Positions 9,078-16,953 of a stretch of 44,917 bases of DNA are shown in pieces. The position numbers and the translations under genes are program-made. How positions within the stretch are numbered: position 1 is the first letter of the stretch; every line of letters begins with the position of its first letter. The stretch covers positions 1-44,917 of the forward strand of contig NZ_MUNZ01000088.1 in assembly GCF_002001205.1 (NCBI RefSeq), given 5' to 3'. The notes under the pieces were generated by a model. That model was not told the DNA's origin, ran no database searches, and saw nothing but the letters and a program-made list of their open reading frames with translations. Source of the DNA: Hydrogenophaga sp. A37. Its GTDB lineage: Bacteria > Pseudomonadota > Gammaproteobacteria > Burkholderiales > Burkholderiaceae_C.

Positions 9078-9531
9078 CAAGATCCTCCAGATCGGCGTCG
9101 CGCACCACGCCCTTGCGCAGCAGGAGGTTGCCGTAGGGGCGGCGTTCGCCGGTGCGCAGGATCAAGAAGGCCCGCGAGGCCAGCGCATAAAACGCATGCC
9201 GCTCCACACCCTGCGACGCGGGCACACCGGCCGCCAGCAGGTGCTGCTGGAAGGCGGCCACCGGCGGCGGCACGGCCGTGGCGTCGCCCACCACCTCCAT
9301 GTGGCGCGCAGCGCCGGCTTCAACATCGTCGACCGGCATCAGCTGCAACACGGCGCGCAGCACCGCGGGCGCATCGGCGCCGGGCAGTTGCACCAGGCGC
9401 GCGCCGTGGGCAGCGGCCACCCCTGCGGCCGGGAAGTTGGCGTCCACGATCGCGAGATCGTCTCCATGGCCCATGCTGGCCAGCGCGTGCAAGGCATCGG
9501 GGGTGAACAGGGGCGGAATGCGTTTGAGCAT
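9073..9531 (-). CDS. RbsD/FucU-family sugar mutarotase
   Basis: Interconverts alpha and beta anomers (or pyranose and furanose forms) of a sugar such as fucose or ribose before phosphorylation. The 152-aa product starts MLKRIPPLFTPDALHALASM and has the family's catalytic His in GHGD (H22) and Asp in VDANFP (D30). The later 'ERHAFYALASRAFLILRTGE' and the ending 'RPYGNLLLRKGVV' match the FucU C-terminus, so I favour FucU-like over RbsD. It is the first gene of the minus-strand operon. The ribosome binding site is weak and the stop lies inside a repeat. Confidence 0.88.
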   Translation of the reverse strand: MLKRIPPLFTPDALHALASMGHGDDLAIVDANFPAAGVAAAHGARLVQLPGADAPAVLRAVLQLMPVDDVEAGAARHMEVVGDATAVPPPVAAFQQHLLAAGVPASQGVERHAFYALASRAFLILRTGERRPYGNLLLRKGVVRDADLEDLE

Positions 9532-9618
9532 CGGTGGGTCGGGCGGATCGGGTTAAGGAACATCACGGTGCGGCCATGGGCTGACACACTGACATGTTAG
9601 TTCGATGCTGGTTAACAG

Positions 9619-9630
9619 TTCACCGGTGAA
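9619..9630. promoter_or_regulatory. palindrome in the divergent mutarotase/ubiB spacer
   Basis: TTCACCGGTGAA is a perfect 12-bp palindrome 88 bp upstream of the mutarotase start, with a GTTAAC palindrome just beside it (9611-9616). A GntR-type regulator is encoded in the downstream operon, and FCD regulators bind short palindromes, so this is a candidate operator. A 12-bp palindrome can occur by chance, and there is no second copy in the spacer. Confidence 0.35.
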
Positions 9631-9708
9631 AACCCTGATGACCCCACCCACGCGCGCACTTGCTCAAGCTGACGCTTCCACCTGCCACAACCCTGCCTGG
9701 GGCCGGTC

Positions 9709-9714
9709 TATCAT
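9709..9714 (+). promoter_or_regulatory. candidate -10 element of the ubiB-like gene
   Basis: TATCAT (5 of 6 to the TATAAT consensus) ends 6 bp before the ATG at 9721. If it is used, transcription would start at or next to the start codon and the mRNA would be leaderless. I see no convincing -35 at 16-18 bp and no Shine-Dalgarno before the ATG, which fits a leaderless message but does not prove it. Confidence 0.3.
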
Positions 9715-9720
9715 GGCCGC

Positions 9721-11424
9721 ATGCTGATCGAAACCCTGGGTGCCGCCCGCGACATGGGCCGTCTCAACGCCATCCTCGGCGTGCTGATCCGCCACGGCTT
9801 TGGCGACAGCGTGCGCCGCCTCGGCCTGGCCGATCGGCTGGAAAAAGCGGGTCATGCCATCAAATGGGACCACGCCGCCGACCTCGCCCGGCTGGAGCCG
9901 CCGGTGCAGCTGCGCCTCACGCTCGAAGAGCTCGGCCCCACCTTCGTCAAGCTCGGCCAGATCCTCGCCGGTCGCGCCGACCTGTTCGGCCCCGACTACA
10001 TCGCCGAGTTTGAGAAGCTGCACAGCAACGTGCCCGCCCTGCCACTGGAGCAGCTGCGGCCCCAGTTGCGCGAAGACCTGGGCGGCGAGCCCGAAGCCGT
10101 GTTCGCGCGCTTTGACGTGGAACCGCTGGCCGCGGCGAGCATCGCCCAGGTGCACCGTGCGCAGTTGCACGACGGCAGCGAAGTGATCGTCAAGATCCGC
10201 CGCCCCGGCATCACCGAAATCATCGAAGCCGACCTGCGCCTGCTCGCGCGCCTGGCCGCGCTGGCCGAGGCCGAACTGCCGGCCTTGAAGCCCTACCGCC
10301 CGCAGCAGCTGGTGCGCGAACTCGCGCGCTCATTGCAGCGCGAGCTCGACCTGGCCAGCGAATGCCGCAGCGCCGAGCGCATCGCCGCCAACCTGGTGGC
10401 CCTGCCCTGGATCGTGGTGCCCAAGGTGCACTGGGCGCACACCAAAGAACGCGTCAACGTGCAGGACTTCGTGGGTGGCATCGCCGGTCACGACCTGGCC
10501 CGGCTCGACGCCGAAGGGCTGGACCGCAACCTGCTCGCCCGGCGCGGCGCACAGGCCGTGCTGAAGATGATCGTGGAAGACGGCTTCTTCCACGCCGACC
10601 CGCACCCCGGCAACGTGTTCTACCTCGACGGCAACCGCATCGCCTTCATCGACTTCGGCATGGTCGGTCGGCTCTCGACGCGCCGGCGCGAAGAGCTGCT
10701 GCACCTGCTGCTGGGGCTGGTCGAGCGCAACCCTCAGACCGTGGCCGACGTGCTGCTCGACTGGACCGGTGACGACCACGGCCTCAACCTGAGCGCGCTG
10801 GAAACCGAGATCGAGACCTTTGTCGACCAGTACCACGGCGCACCGCTGGCCGAGCTCAACCTCGGCCAGATGCTGGCCGACGTCACCACCATCCTGCGCG
10901 AGCACCACCTCGGTCTGCCGTCCGACATGGCCCTGCTCATCAAGGCCTTCATCACACTCGAAGGCATGGGCCGAGGGCTCGACCCGACGTTCCACATGAC
11001 CACCGAGGCCCTGCCCATGCTCCAGCGCGTGGTGCGCGCGCGCTACCAACCGAAGGTGGTGGCGGGCCGCGCTTGGCAGACGCTGCGACGCACGCTGGCC
11101 GTGGCCGAGCAACTGCCGCACGACGTGTCGCGCCTGCTGCGCAACGCGCGCCGTGGCAAGGTGCACGTGGGCATCGAGCTCGCGCACCTCAAGCGCGTGG
11201 GCGACCAGATCGACCGCGCCGCCAACCGCCTCACCATGGCGCTGGTGATCGCCGCGCTCATCATCGGCTCGTCCATTGTCATGACCGTCAAGGGCGGCCC
11301 CACCCTGTTTGGCCTGCCCGCCTTTGGCTTCCTCGGCTTTGCCAGCGCGTTCGTCGGCGGGCTGTGGCTGGTGCGCGCGATCTGGCGCAGCAGCAAGGGG
11401 CGCGACCTGCCCGACGGCGACTGA
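9721..11424 (+). CDS. UbiB/ABC1/AarF-family atypical kinase
   Basis: The 567-aa protein has the UbiB-family hallmarks: the KxGQ motif (FVKLGQILAGRADL), the Ala-rich nucleotide loop (AAASIAQVHRA), the catalytic region 'FFHADPHPGNVFYLDGNRIA' with the metal-binding 'FIDFGMVG', and two C-terminal membrane segments. UbiB supports ubiquinone biosynthesis or transport through an ATPase or kinase activity. It is not beside ubiE or ubiJ here, so it may be a paralogue rather than the housekeeping UbiB. It is 56 bp upstream of the M48 protease and on the same strand. Confidence 0.9.
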   Translation: MLIETLGAARDMGRLNAILGVLIRHGFGDSVRRLGLADRLEKAGHAIKWDHAADLARLEPPVQLRLTLEELGPTFVKLGQILAGRADLFGPDYIAEFEKLHSNVPALPLEQLRPQLREDLGGEPEAVFARFDVEPLAAASIAQVHRAQLHDGSEVIVKIRRPGITEIIEADLRLLARLAALAEAELPALKPYRPQQLVRELARSLQRELDLASECRSAERIAANLVALPWIVVPKVHWAHTKERVNVQDFVGGIAGHDLARLDAEGLDRNLLARRGAQAVLKMIVEDGFFHADPHPGNVFYLDGNRIAFIDFGMVGRLSTRRREELLHLLLGLVERNPQTVADVLLDWTGDDHGLNLSALETEIETFVDQYHGAPLAELNLGQMLADVTTILREHHLGLPSDMALLIKAFITLEGMGRGLDPTFHMTTEALPMLQRVVRARYQPKVVAGRAWQTLRRTLAVAEQLPHDVSRLLRNARRGKVHVGIELAHLKRVGDQIDRAANRLTMALVIAALIIGSSIVMTVKGGPTLFGLPAFGFLGFASAFVGGLWLVRAIWRSSKGRDLPDGD

Positions 11425-11480
11425 GCGGCTCGGCCCATGCTCGCCCACCACCACAACAACCCAATCAGGAGCTTCCGCAG

Positions 11481-12974
11481 ATGAACTGGAACCGAATGCT
11501 CCCGTTCGCGATGGCGCTGGGCCTGCTGGTCGGCGGCTGCGGCACCACGGTGGTCAACCCCGTCACCGGGCAGACCGAGCGCACCACCATGGACGAGTCC
11601 GCCGAGCTCACCGAGGGCAAGAAGGCCCACGCCGAGGTGCTCAAGGAATACGGCGTCTATCGGGACGCCCGCCTGCAGGCCTATGTGAACGAGGTCGGCC
11701 AGAAGCTGGCAAAACAATCCCACCGCGCCAACATCCCCTGGACCTTCACCGTGCTCGACAGCGCGGAGATCAACGCCTTCGCGCTGCCCGGTGGCTACGT
11801 CTACGTCACGCGCGGCATCCTGGCCTACATGGAGAACGAGGCTGACATGGCCGGCGTGATCGGCCACGAAATCGGCCACGTCACCGCCCGCCACGGCGCC
11901 CAGCGCGCCACCCGTCAGCAGACGGCCGGCCTGGGCGTGCTCGCCGCCACCGTGCTCGGCGCCGTGCTCGAAAGCAAGGTCGGCGTGAGCGGCGGCACCG
12001 AGATGTTCGGGCAGATGGCCCAGGGCATGGCCGCTGGCTACGTGGCGAAATACAGCCGCGAGCAGGAGCTGCAGGCCGACACGCTCGGCGCCGAGTACCT
12101 TGCGCGCAGCCAGTACGACCCGCGCCACATGATCGACGTGATCCGCGTGCTCAAACTGCAGGAGGCTTTTGCCATCGACGAGGCCCGCGCCGCCGGCCAG
12201 CCCGCGCCAGAACGCGACAGCTGGCTCTCGTCCCACCCCAGCAACGACCAGCGCCTGCAATCCATCAGCCAGAACGCCGCCAAGTACCAGGGCACCTACG
12301 CCTCCGATGGCGGCCAGCGCTTCATGCAGGTGATCCATGGCATGCGCTTCGGCGAAACACCCGAGCAGGGCCTCACGCGGGGGCAGAATTTTTACCACCC
12401 TGCCATGGGCATCACCATGGCCGCACCCGCCGGCTGGCGCATCCAGAACGAACCGGAAGCCCTCACCTTCGCCAGCCCGCAGGGCGACGCCGCGCTGCGC
12501 GTGCTCGCCGTGCCGCCCAACGCCGGCAACACGCACGACGACATCATTCGCAACGCCCTGCAGCCCAGCGAAGGCACAACCACGCGCGGCCACATCAACG
12601 GGTTCACGGCCACCCACTTCGTCGGTGCGCGCAAAGGCAGCAACGGTCAGCCGCAGACCCTCGAAGCCACGCTCGTGACCGGGCCCAAGCAGAACACCTT
12701 CGTGATGCTCTACCTCGCGGTGAACCCGGCCGCGCGCCAGCTCGCCATGCCCGGGATGACAGCCACCGAAAAATCGTTCCGCGCGATGAACGCGGCCGAT
12801 CAGCAGCTGGCCCGGCCGTGGGTTGTGCACCTCGTGCCCTTCCCGCGCGGCGGCTTCGCCGAGCTCGCGCGCCAGTCGGCCGTGCCTGAAAAACGCTTGC
12901 AACTGCTCAACGGCACCTACGGCCGCAGCGACCCGCCGGTGGGGCAGATGGTCAAGGTGGTGAAGGCGGAATGA
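11481..12974 (+). CDS. M48-family zinc metalloprotease lipoprotein (BepA/LoiP-like)
   Basis: The 497-aa protein starts with a lipoprotein signal (MALGLLVGGC, lipid Cys about 20), so it is probably anchored in the periplasm. The M48 catalytic motif HEIGH is at 129-133 and the third zinc ligand Glu lies in 'SREQELQADTLGAEYLAR'. The C-terminal half (about 270-497) lacks an obvious TPR and looks like an extra domain. Family members degrade misassembled outer-membrane proteins. The stop codon lies inside a copy of the gene-junction repeat. Confidence 0.9.
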   Translation: MNWNRMLPFAMALGLLVGGCGTTVVNPVTGQTERTTMDESAELTEGKKAHAEVLKEYGVYRDARLQAYVNEVGQKLAKQSHRANIPWTFTVLDSAEINAFALPGGYVYVTRGILAYMENEADMAGVIGHEIGHVTARHGAQRATRQQTAGLGVLAATVLGAVLESKVGVSGGTEMFGQMAQGMAAGYVAKYSREQELQADTLGAEYLARSQYDPRHMIDVIRVLKLQEAFAIDEARAAGQPAPERDSWLSSHPSNDQRLQSISQNAAKYQGTYASDGGQRFMQVIHGMRFGETPEQGLTRGQNFYHPAMGITMAAPAGWRIQNEPEALTFASPQGDAALRVLAVPPNAGNTHDDIIRNALQPSEGTTTRGHINGFTATHFVGARKGSNGQPQTLEATLVTGPKQNTFVMLYLAVNPAARQLAMPGMTATEKSFRAMNAADQQLARPWVVHLVPFPRGGFAELARQSAVPEKRLQLLNGTYGRSDPPVGQMVKVVKAE

Positions 12975-13013
12975 GCGCAGCGCCGGGCCGTTCCCAAGCC
13001 AGCTCGCACCGCA
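12970..13013 (+). repeat. gene-junction repeat, third copy
   Basis: Begins AATGAGCGCAGCGCCGGGCC and continues with CCCAAGCC and GCTCGCACCGCAG, matching the copies at 8979-9077 on the other strand. It contains the stop codon of the M48 protease gene. The next gene (13102) begins with ATGAGCGCCGAGCC, a partial echo of the same motif. The 127-bp gap between these genes therefore appears to be built mostly from repeat-like DNA. Confidence 0.8.
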
Positions 13014-13101
13014 GCCCGCAGGGCGAAGGTACTCCAGTGAGCGCCGCCCGGCCGCTCCGAAGGCGCTCAGCCCCGCAGTGCCCTGCACGGAGGGTCGTCC
13101 A

Positions 13102-13860
13102 ATGAGCGCCGAGCCGGACGACGGAAGCGCTGGCCAAGCGGGCCTGGACGCCGCGAACCTCTTCCGCCCGCTGGACAGCGACGGGGTCAGTGGCCTGACG
13201 ATCGGTCTCGTGCTCGCGGCGCTGGTGTTCGGCGCTTACGCGGTGTTCAACTGGCCGGGCTCACCGAAGGCCGCGGTCATTGCTCCGCCGCCACAGGCAG
13301 CCACCCCTGAAAAGGCGCCCGTCACACCCGTTCTGCCCGCCGTCGCTTCGACCGCAGTGCCCACCGCGTCAGCCACCCCCTCGCCCGCCGGCCCGCAGCG
13401 CTGCGACCACACAGGCCAGGTGCTGTACACCGACCAAGCCTGCCCGGTCGAATCGAAGTCCCGAGGCGTGGACGTCTCAGACCCCCTCAGTACGGGCGGC
13501 AAAAGCATCACGCTCTACCGCTGCAAAGGGGCGGGGCAGTTCTGGTCACGTGTGCACTGCCAGCACCGCGGGGCGTACGTTGTCCGGGCTTACACCGTAC
13601 CGGCAGACGTTTCCCTGGCAGACCAGATTGCGTTCGCAGACAACCGCATGGCCGAACTTACCCCGCCACCCATCCCCCAAGGCGGCGTGACCCCGGCGGC
13701 CCGGGTGCCCGATGACAAAGCCTGGCGTTGCAAGCGCCTCAAGGAAGAGATCGCCGCGCTGGACGCCTACGCCAGGCATCCCTTGCCCCCAGGCGAACAG
13801 GACCGGGTGCGGTTTGAGCGCAAGAACGCCAGAGATCAGCAGTTCCGCTTGCATTGCTGA
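13102..13860 (+). CDS. membrane-anchored Cys-containing protein, DUF4124-like segment
   Basis: The 252-aa protein has one membrane helix near the N-terminus (about residues 31-51, LTIGLVLAALVFGAYAVF). A Pro/Ala-rich linker follows, then a periplasmic part containing 'RCDHTGQVLYTDQACP', which resembles the start of DUF4124 domains. Six Cys in the exported part could form disulfides. No catalytic motif is visible. The start at 13102 (MSAEPDDG) is chosen over the in-frame upstream ATG at 13078 because it matches the repeat-derived start style. I do not recognise a function. Confidence 0.65.
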   Translation: MSAEPDDGSAGQAGLDAANLFRPLDSDGVSGLTIGLVLAALVFGAYAVFNWPGSPKAAVIAPPPQAATPEKAPVTPVLPAVASTAVPTASATPSPAGPQRCDHTGQVLYTDQACPVESKSRGVDVSDPLSTGGKSITLYRCKGAGQFWSRVHCQHRGAYVVRAYTVPADVSLADQIAFADNRMAELTPPPIPQGGVTPAARVPDDKAWRCKRLKEEIAALDAYARHPLPPGEQDRVRFERKNARDQQFRLHC

Positions 13861-13885
13861 CACAATTTCCACATCGTGGTACATT
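13857..13885 (+). promoter_or_regulatory. sigma-70-type promoter for the infA leader transcript
   Basis: CTGACA (-35, 13857-13862; 5 of 6 to consensus) and TACATT (-10, 13880-13885; 4 of 6) are exactly 17 bp apart. The -35 overlaps the stop codon of the upstream gene. Transcription would start near 13892, about 330 nt before the next reading frame. Confidence 0.55.
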
Positions 13886-14220
13886 ACCGGGTTCGCCTTG
13901 GGCGACCGCGCACGTCAAGCGTCTGAAGATGCCCTGACGCACCACCCCCGGCAGAGGGGTGGCCGGTCCAGCCCCTCCATCGCGAGCCGCGCCTGCTCCG
14001 CTCCCTCTGTCGAGGGCGGTAACGTCGCAAATCCTTTCCCTGCTGTTGTGCCGATGCCCCTGCCGAGGGTCGTGCGCTGGTACCGACGGGTTGCCTGCTC
14101 TGTCTTGCATCCTGGCGGTTCCTGGTTTTTTCAGTCGGGCACCCCGGCGCCTGGGGCTGCCACATGTGTTTGTTCGGGCGCAACAGGTATGGCTGCTGAG
14201 GCGGCGATCCTGGCCCTTTG
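13886..14220 (+). other. long untranslated leader upstream of the small ORF and infA
   Basis: These roughly 335 bp hold no convincing gene. They include a perfect hairpin (CCACCCC and GGGGTGG, 13942-13948 with 13956-13962, 7-nt loop), a second GC-rich stem near 14145-14165 and T-rich patches (TGGTTTTTTC around 14125). With the good promoter at its start, the likely reading is a structured 5' leader of a regulated mRNA. Long leaders of this size are typical of cold-shock transcripts, and infA is a known cold-shock gene in E. coli. That link is inference. Confidence 0.4.
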
Positions 14221-14529
14221 ATGTTTTTGATGATTCATACGATTTCCACGACCACGCCTTCGCAAGGTCTTTCTTCTCTCACCTTGGGCCAGTACCGCAT
14301 TGCGGCTGGCTCTCGCCCGCTGGACAGCGGGCGTTTTGCCGCTCAGGTGTCCATCGCCAGCGGTTCCGGCAGCGCTTGTACCGCCCGTGTCATGCGTTTC
14401 CACGATGATTTCGCGACCCACGACGCTGCGGCAGATTACGCCGTGGCGCAGGGTATTGACTGGGTGAACGACGCACTGCGCGCTCGCGCCCGCCCCGGTG
14501 CCGCTGCGGCGCCTCAGATTTGTATTTGA
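14221..14529 (+). CDS. small hypothetical protein upstream of infA
   Basis: A 102-aa product starting [10 protein letters not shown]; the ATG at 14230 ([10 protein letters not shown]) is an alternative. Balanced composition and a folded-looking core ('[20 protein letters not shown]', then '[20 protein letters not shown]') suggest a real small domain and not a shadow. No function is recognised. It ends 16 bp before infA and shares the leader at 13886-14220, so the two are probably co-transcribed. There is no clear Shine-Dalgarno at either start. Confidence 0.6.
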   Translation: MFLMIHTISTTTPSQGLSSLTLGQYRIAAGSRPLDSGRFAAQVSIASGSGSACTARVMRFHDDFATHDAAADYAVAQGIDWVNDALRARARPGAAAAPQICI

Positions 14530-14545
14530 AGCAAAGGAGCCTCAC

Positions 14546-14800
14546 ATGGCCAAGGAAGAACTGATCGACATGATGGGCATCGTCAACGAGGTGCTGCCCG
14601 ACACGCGCTTTCGTGTGACGCTGGACAACGGTCACCAGCTGATCGCCTACTCCGCCGGCAAGATGAAGAAGAACCACATCCGCATCCTCGCGGGTGACCG
14701 GGTTTCTCTGGAGCTCTCGCCTTACGACCTGACCAAGGGTCGGATCAATTTCCGCCACATCGAAGGCCGCGGCCCCATCGTTCCGCGCAAACCGCGCTGA
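14546..14800 (+). CDS. infA: translation initiation factor IF-1 (orphan copy)
   Basis: The 84-aa OB-fold protein starts [20 protein letters not shown] and contains the IF-1 core '[20 protein letters not shown]' and '[20 protein letters not shown]'. IF-1 binds the ribosomal A site and helps IF-2 and IF-3 in initiation. AAGGAG lies a few bases before the ATG at 14546. It is not next to rpmJ or secY, so it is likely the second infA copy that many betaproteobacteria carry. The C-terminal tail ([10 protein letters not shown]) is longer than that of E. coli IF-1 (72 aa). Confidence 0.95.
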   Translation: MAKEELIDMMGIVNEVLPDTRFRVTLDNGHQLIAYSAGKMKKNHIRILAGDRVSLELSPYDLTKGRINFRHIEGRGPIVPRKPR

Positions 14801-14832
14801 TCGAAGTGCCGCTCCTTCAGGGGCGGTTGGGC

Positions 14833-15636
14833 TCACATGCCCATGCCACCATCCACCGGCAGGCCCACGCCGGTGATGAAGCGCGAGGCGTCGGAGCACA
14901 GGAAGACCACCGCGTCGGCCATCTCGCTCACGGTGCCCAGGCGCCCAAGCGGCGTCTGTTCGATGATCGCGCCGACGGCTTCTTCCGGCGTGGCGAAGAG
15001 CCCCGCCGTGACCACGTCGCCCGCCAGTTTCATGCCCATGTCGGTGGGTACCAGCCCCGGGTAGACGCAGTTCACCCGCACCCCATACCCCAGCTTGCCC
15101 GACTCCATCGCCGCCACGCGCGTGAGCCGGTCGACCGCCGATTTGGTGGCCGAATAGCCCGCGATCGCCGGGAAGGCGATGGTGGCCGCCACCGACGACA
15201 CGTTGACCACCACGCCGCCCTGCCCGGCCAGGCCGCCCGGGCGCATGACGCGAAAGGCGTGCTTGAGACCCAGCGCCGTGCCCACGATGTTGACGTCGAG
15301 CATGCGGCGCAGTGCCTCGGGCTCAATCTCGGTCACCAGGGCGGTCTCCTCGATGCCGGCGTTGTTGATCAGGATGTCGAAGCCGCCCAGGACGGCGTGT
15401 GTGGCGCTCACGGCCGTGAGCCAGCTGGCTTCGTCGGTCACGTCCAGGTGCACGAAAGCCGCCTGGGCGCCGGTGGTGGTCAGCGCGCTGGCCGTGTCCC
15501 GGCCCTCGTCTTCCAGCACATCGCCAATCATCACGGCAGCCCCAGAGGCGGCCAGCGCCACCGCCATGCCGGCGCCCAGGCCCCGGGCACCTCCGGTGAC
15601 CAATGCCCTGCGGCCCGTGAGATCAAAAACTGGCAT
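14833..15636 (-). CDS. SDR-family oxidoreductase
   Basis: A 267-aa classical short-chain dehydrogenase/reductase: the TGGARGLG nucleotide motif near the N-terminus, NNAG, and the catalytic YSATK. The start at 15636 (MPVFDLTGRRALVTGG) has a strong AGGAGGG ribosome binding site, so the frame up to 15738 is not used. Substrate is unknown. It is convergent to infA (32-bp gap) and 135 bp downstream of the DAHP synthase gene on the same strand, so it may have its own promoter. Confidence 0.9.
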   Translation of the reverse strand: MPVFDLTGRRALVTGGARGLGAGMAVALAASGAAVMIGDVLEDEGRDTASALTTTGAQAAFVHLDVTDEASWLTAVSATHAVLGGFDILINNAGIEETALVTEIEPEALRRMLDVNIVGTALGLKHAFRVMRPGGLAGQGGVVVNVSSVAATIAFPAIAGYSATKSAVDRLTRVAAMESGKLGYGVRVNCVYPGLVPTDMGMKLAGDVVTAGLFATPEEAVGAIIEQTPLGRLGTVSEMADAVVFLCSDASRFITGVGLPVDGGMGM

Positions 15637-15664
15637 GCAACCCTCCTGTGTCTGAATGGATGAA

Positions 15665-15685
15665 GGCCCGGGCGATGCCTGGGCC
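15665..15685 (-). other. GC-rich hairpin between DAHP synthase and SDR genes
   Basis: GGCCC-G-GGC and GCC-T-GGGCC form a 9-bp stem with one G-T pair around a 3-nt loop. A second hairpin (GGGGGT, ACCCCC) lies at about 15714-15728. Neither is followed by a clear T-run on the minus strand. They may attenuate read-through from the DAHP synthase gene into the SDR gene. Confidence 0.3.
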
Positions 15686-15771
15686 GACGGCACTCTAGTC
15701 AGAACATGGGCGTCGGGGGTGAAACCCCCTGTAGACATTGACGCAGCCGCCCGTCAGGGCGAGAGGGGACG

Positions 15772-16881
15772 TCAGCCCGGTGTGCGCGCCCGACGCGCCC
15801 GCACCGCTGCCGCCAGGCCCTGCAGCACCGGCACGGTCTGCTCCAAGCTGATGCAGGCGTCGGTCACGCTCACGCCGTGTTGCAGTGGCTGGCCGGGCAC
15901 GATGTCCTGCCGGCCTTCATTGAGGTGGCTCTCGATCATCAGGCCGGTGATGCGCGCGTCGCCGGCCGTGATCTGCTGCGCCACGTCGGCCGCCACCTCG
16001 ATCTGTTTGCGGTGCTGCTTGCTGCTGTTGGCGTGCGAGACATCGATCATGACCTGCTCGCGAAGGCCGGCTGCCTTCAGCAGTGCGCAGGCGGCGTCGA
16101 CATCGGCGGTTGAATAGTTGGGTGCCTTGCCCCCGCGCAGGATCACGTGACAGTCCGCGTTGCCACGGGTTTCGAAGATCGCGGCCTGGCCCATCTTGGT
16201 CATGCCCATGAAGGCGTGGGGCGCCTGCGCGGCCTGGATGGCGTCGCTCGCGACCTTCACGCCGCCGTCGGTGCCGTTCTTGAAACCCACCGGGCACGAG
16301 AGACCGCTGGCCAGCTGGCGGTGGCTCTGGCTTTCTGTCGTGCGCGCGCCGATGGCGCCCCAGCTCACGAGGTCGCTGATGAACTGGGGCGACAGCAGGT
16401 CCAGGAACTCGGTGCCCACCGGCAGACCCACGGCCAGCACGTCCAGCAGCAGTTGGCGCGCCAGCTCCAGGCCTTCGTTGATGGCGAAGCTGCCGTCCAG
16501 GTGCGGGTCGTTGATGTAGCCCTTCCAGCCCACCGTGGTGCGCGGTTTTTCGAAGTACACGCGCATGACGATCAGCAGCGCGTCGCCCAGCGCGTCGGCC
16601 TGTTCTTTCAGCCCGCGCGCGTAGGCCATGGCCTGGTCGTGGTCGTGGATGGAGCAGGGGCCGACCACGACGATCAGGCGGTCATCCTGGCCGTGCAGCA
16701 CACGCGAGAGCGCGGTGCGGCTCCGCTCAACCAGCGCCTGCGCGGCCGGCGGCGTCGGCAACCATTCCTGCAGCAGGGCGGGCGTGATCAGCGGTCGCAC
16801 CGCGCCGATGCGCAGGTCGTCAACACGGGTGGTGTCGTGGGTGGACAAGGGAGTGGCGGGGCGGTGGGCGTGCATGGTCAT
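15772..16881 (-). CDS. 3-deoxy-7-phosphoheptulonate (DAHP) synthase, class I
   Basis: Condenses phosphoenolpyruvate and erythrose 4-phosphate in the first step of the shikimate pathway. The 369-aa product has the AroFGH-type motifs 'RLIVVVGPCSIHDHDQAM', 'MRVYFEKPRTTVGWKGYIND', 'GARTTESQSHRQLASGLS', 'VGFKNGTDG' and 'DVSHANSSKQHRKQ'. Three E. coli paralogues differ in feedback sensitivity to Phe, Tyr or Trp, and I cannot tell which type this is. Start may be 16881 or 16875. No aromatic amino-acid leader peptide is visible in the 72-bp upstream gap. Confidence 0.95.
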   Translation of the reverse strand: MTMHAHRPATPLSTHDTTRVDDLRIGAVRPLITPALLQEWLPTPPAAQALVERSRTALSRVLHGQDDRLIVVVGPCSIHDHDQAMAYARGLKEQADALGDALLIVMRVYFEKPRTTVGWKGYINDPHLDGSFAINEGLELARQLLLDVLAVGLPVGTEFLDLLSPQFISDLVSWGAIGARTTESQSHRQLASGLSCPVGFKNGTDGGVKVASDAIQAAQAPHAFMGMTKMGQAAIFETRGNADCHVILRGGKAPNYSTADVDAACALLKAAGLREQVMIDVSHANSSKQHRKQIEVAADVAQQITAGDARITGLMIESHLNEGRQDIVPGQPLQHGVSVTDACISLEQTVPVLQGLAAAVRARRARTPG

Positions 16882-16918
16882 AGCCCGGTATTGTCGCGTG
16901 GCCACCGCGGGCCAGCTA

Positions 16919-16943
16919 CCCGCCACGCGTGAAACGCGGCGGG
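16919..16943 (-). terminator. hairpin downstream of the NlpC/P60 gene
   Basis: CCCGCC and GGCGGG enclose an inner GCGT/ACGC helix with a 2-nt bulge and a 3-nt loop, 11 bp past the NlpC/P60 stop and 38 bp before the DAHP synthase start. There is no T-run, so it may be a partial or Rho-assisted terminator, or a leader structure of the next gene. Confidence 0.3.
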
Positions 16944-16953
16944 GTGTCCCATC

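Noticed and set aside
11043..13088. 681-codon minus-strand frame
   Set aside because: Antisense to the M48 protease and the end of the UbiB-family gene, both well supported.
16882..16953. Possible aromatic amino-acid leader or attenuator before the DAHP synthase gene
   Set aside because: The 72-bp gap has a hairpin but no short frame rich in Phe, Tyr or Trp codons and no T-run.
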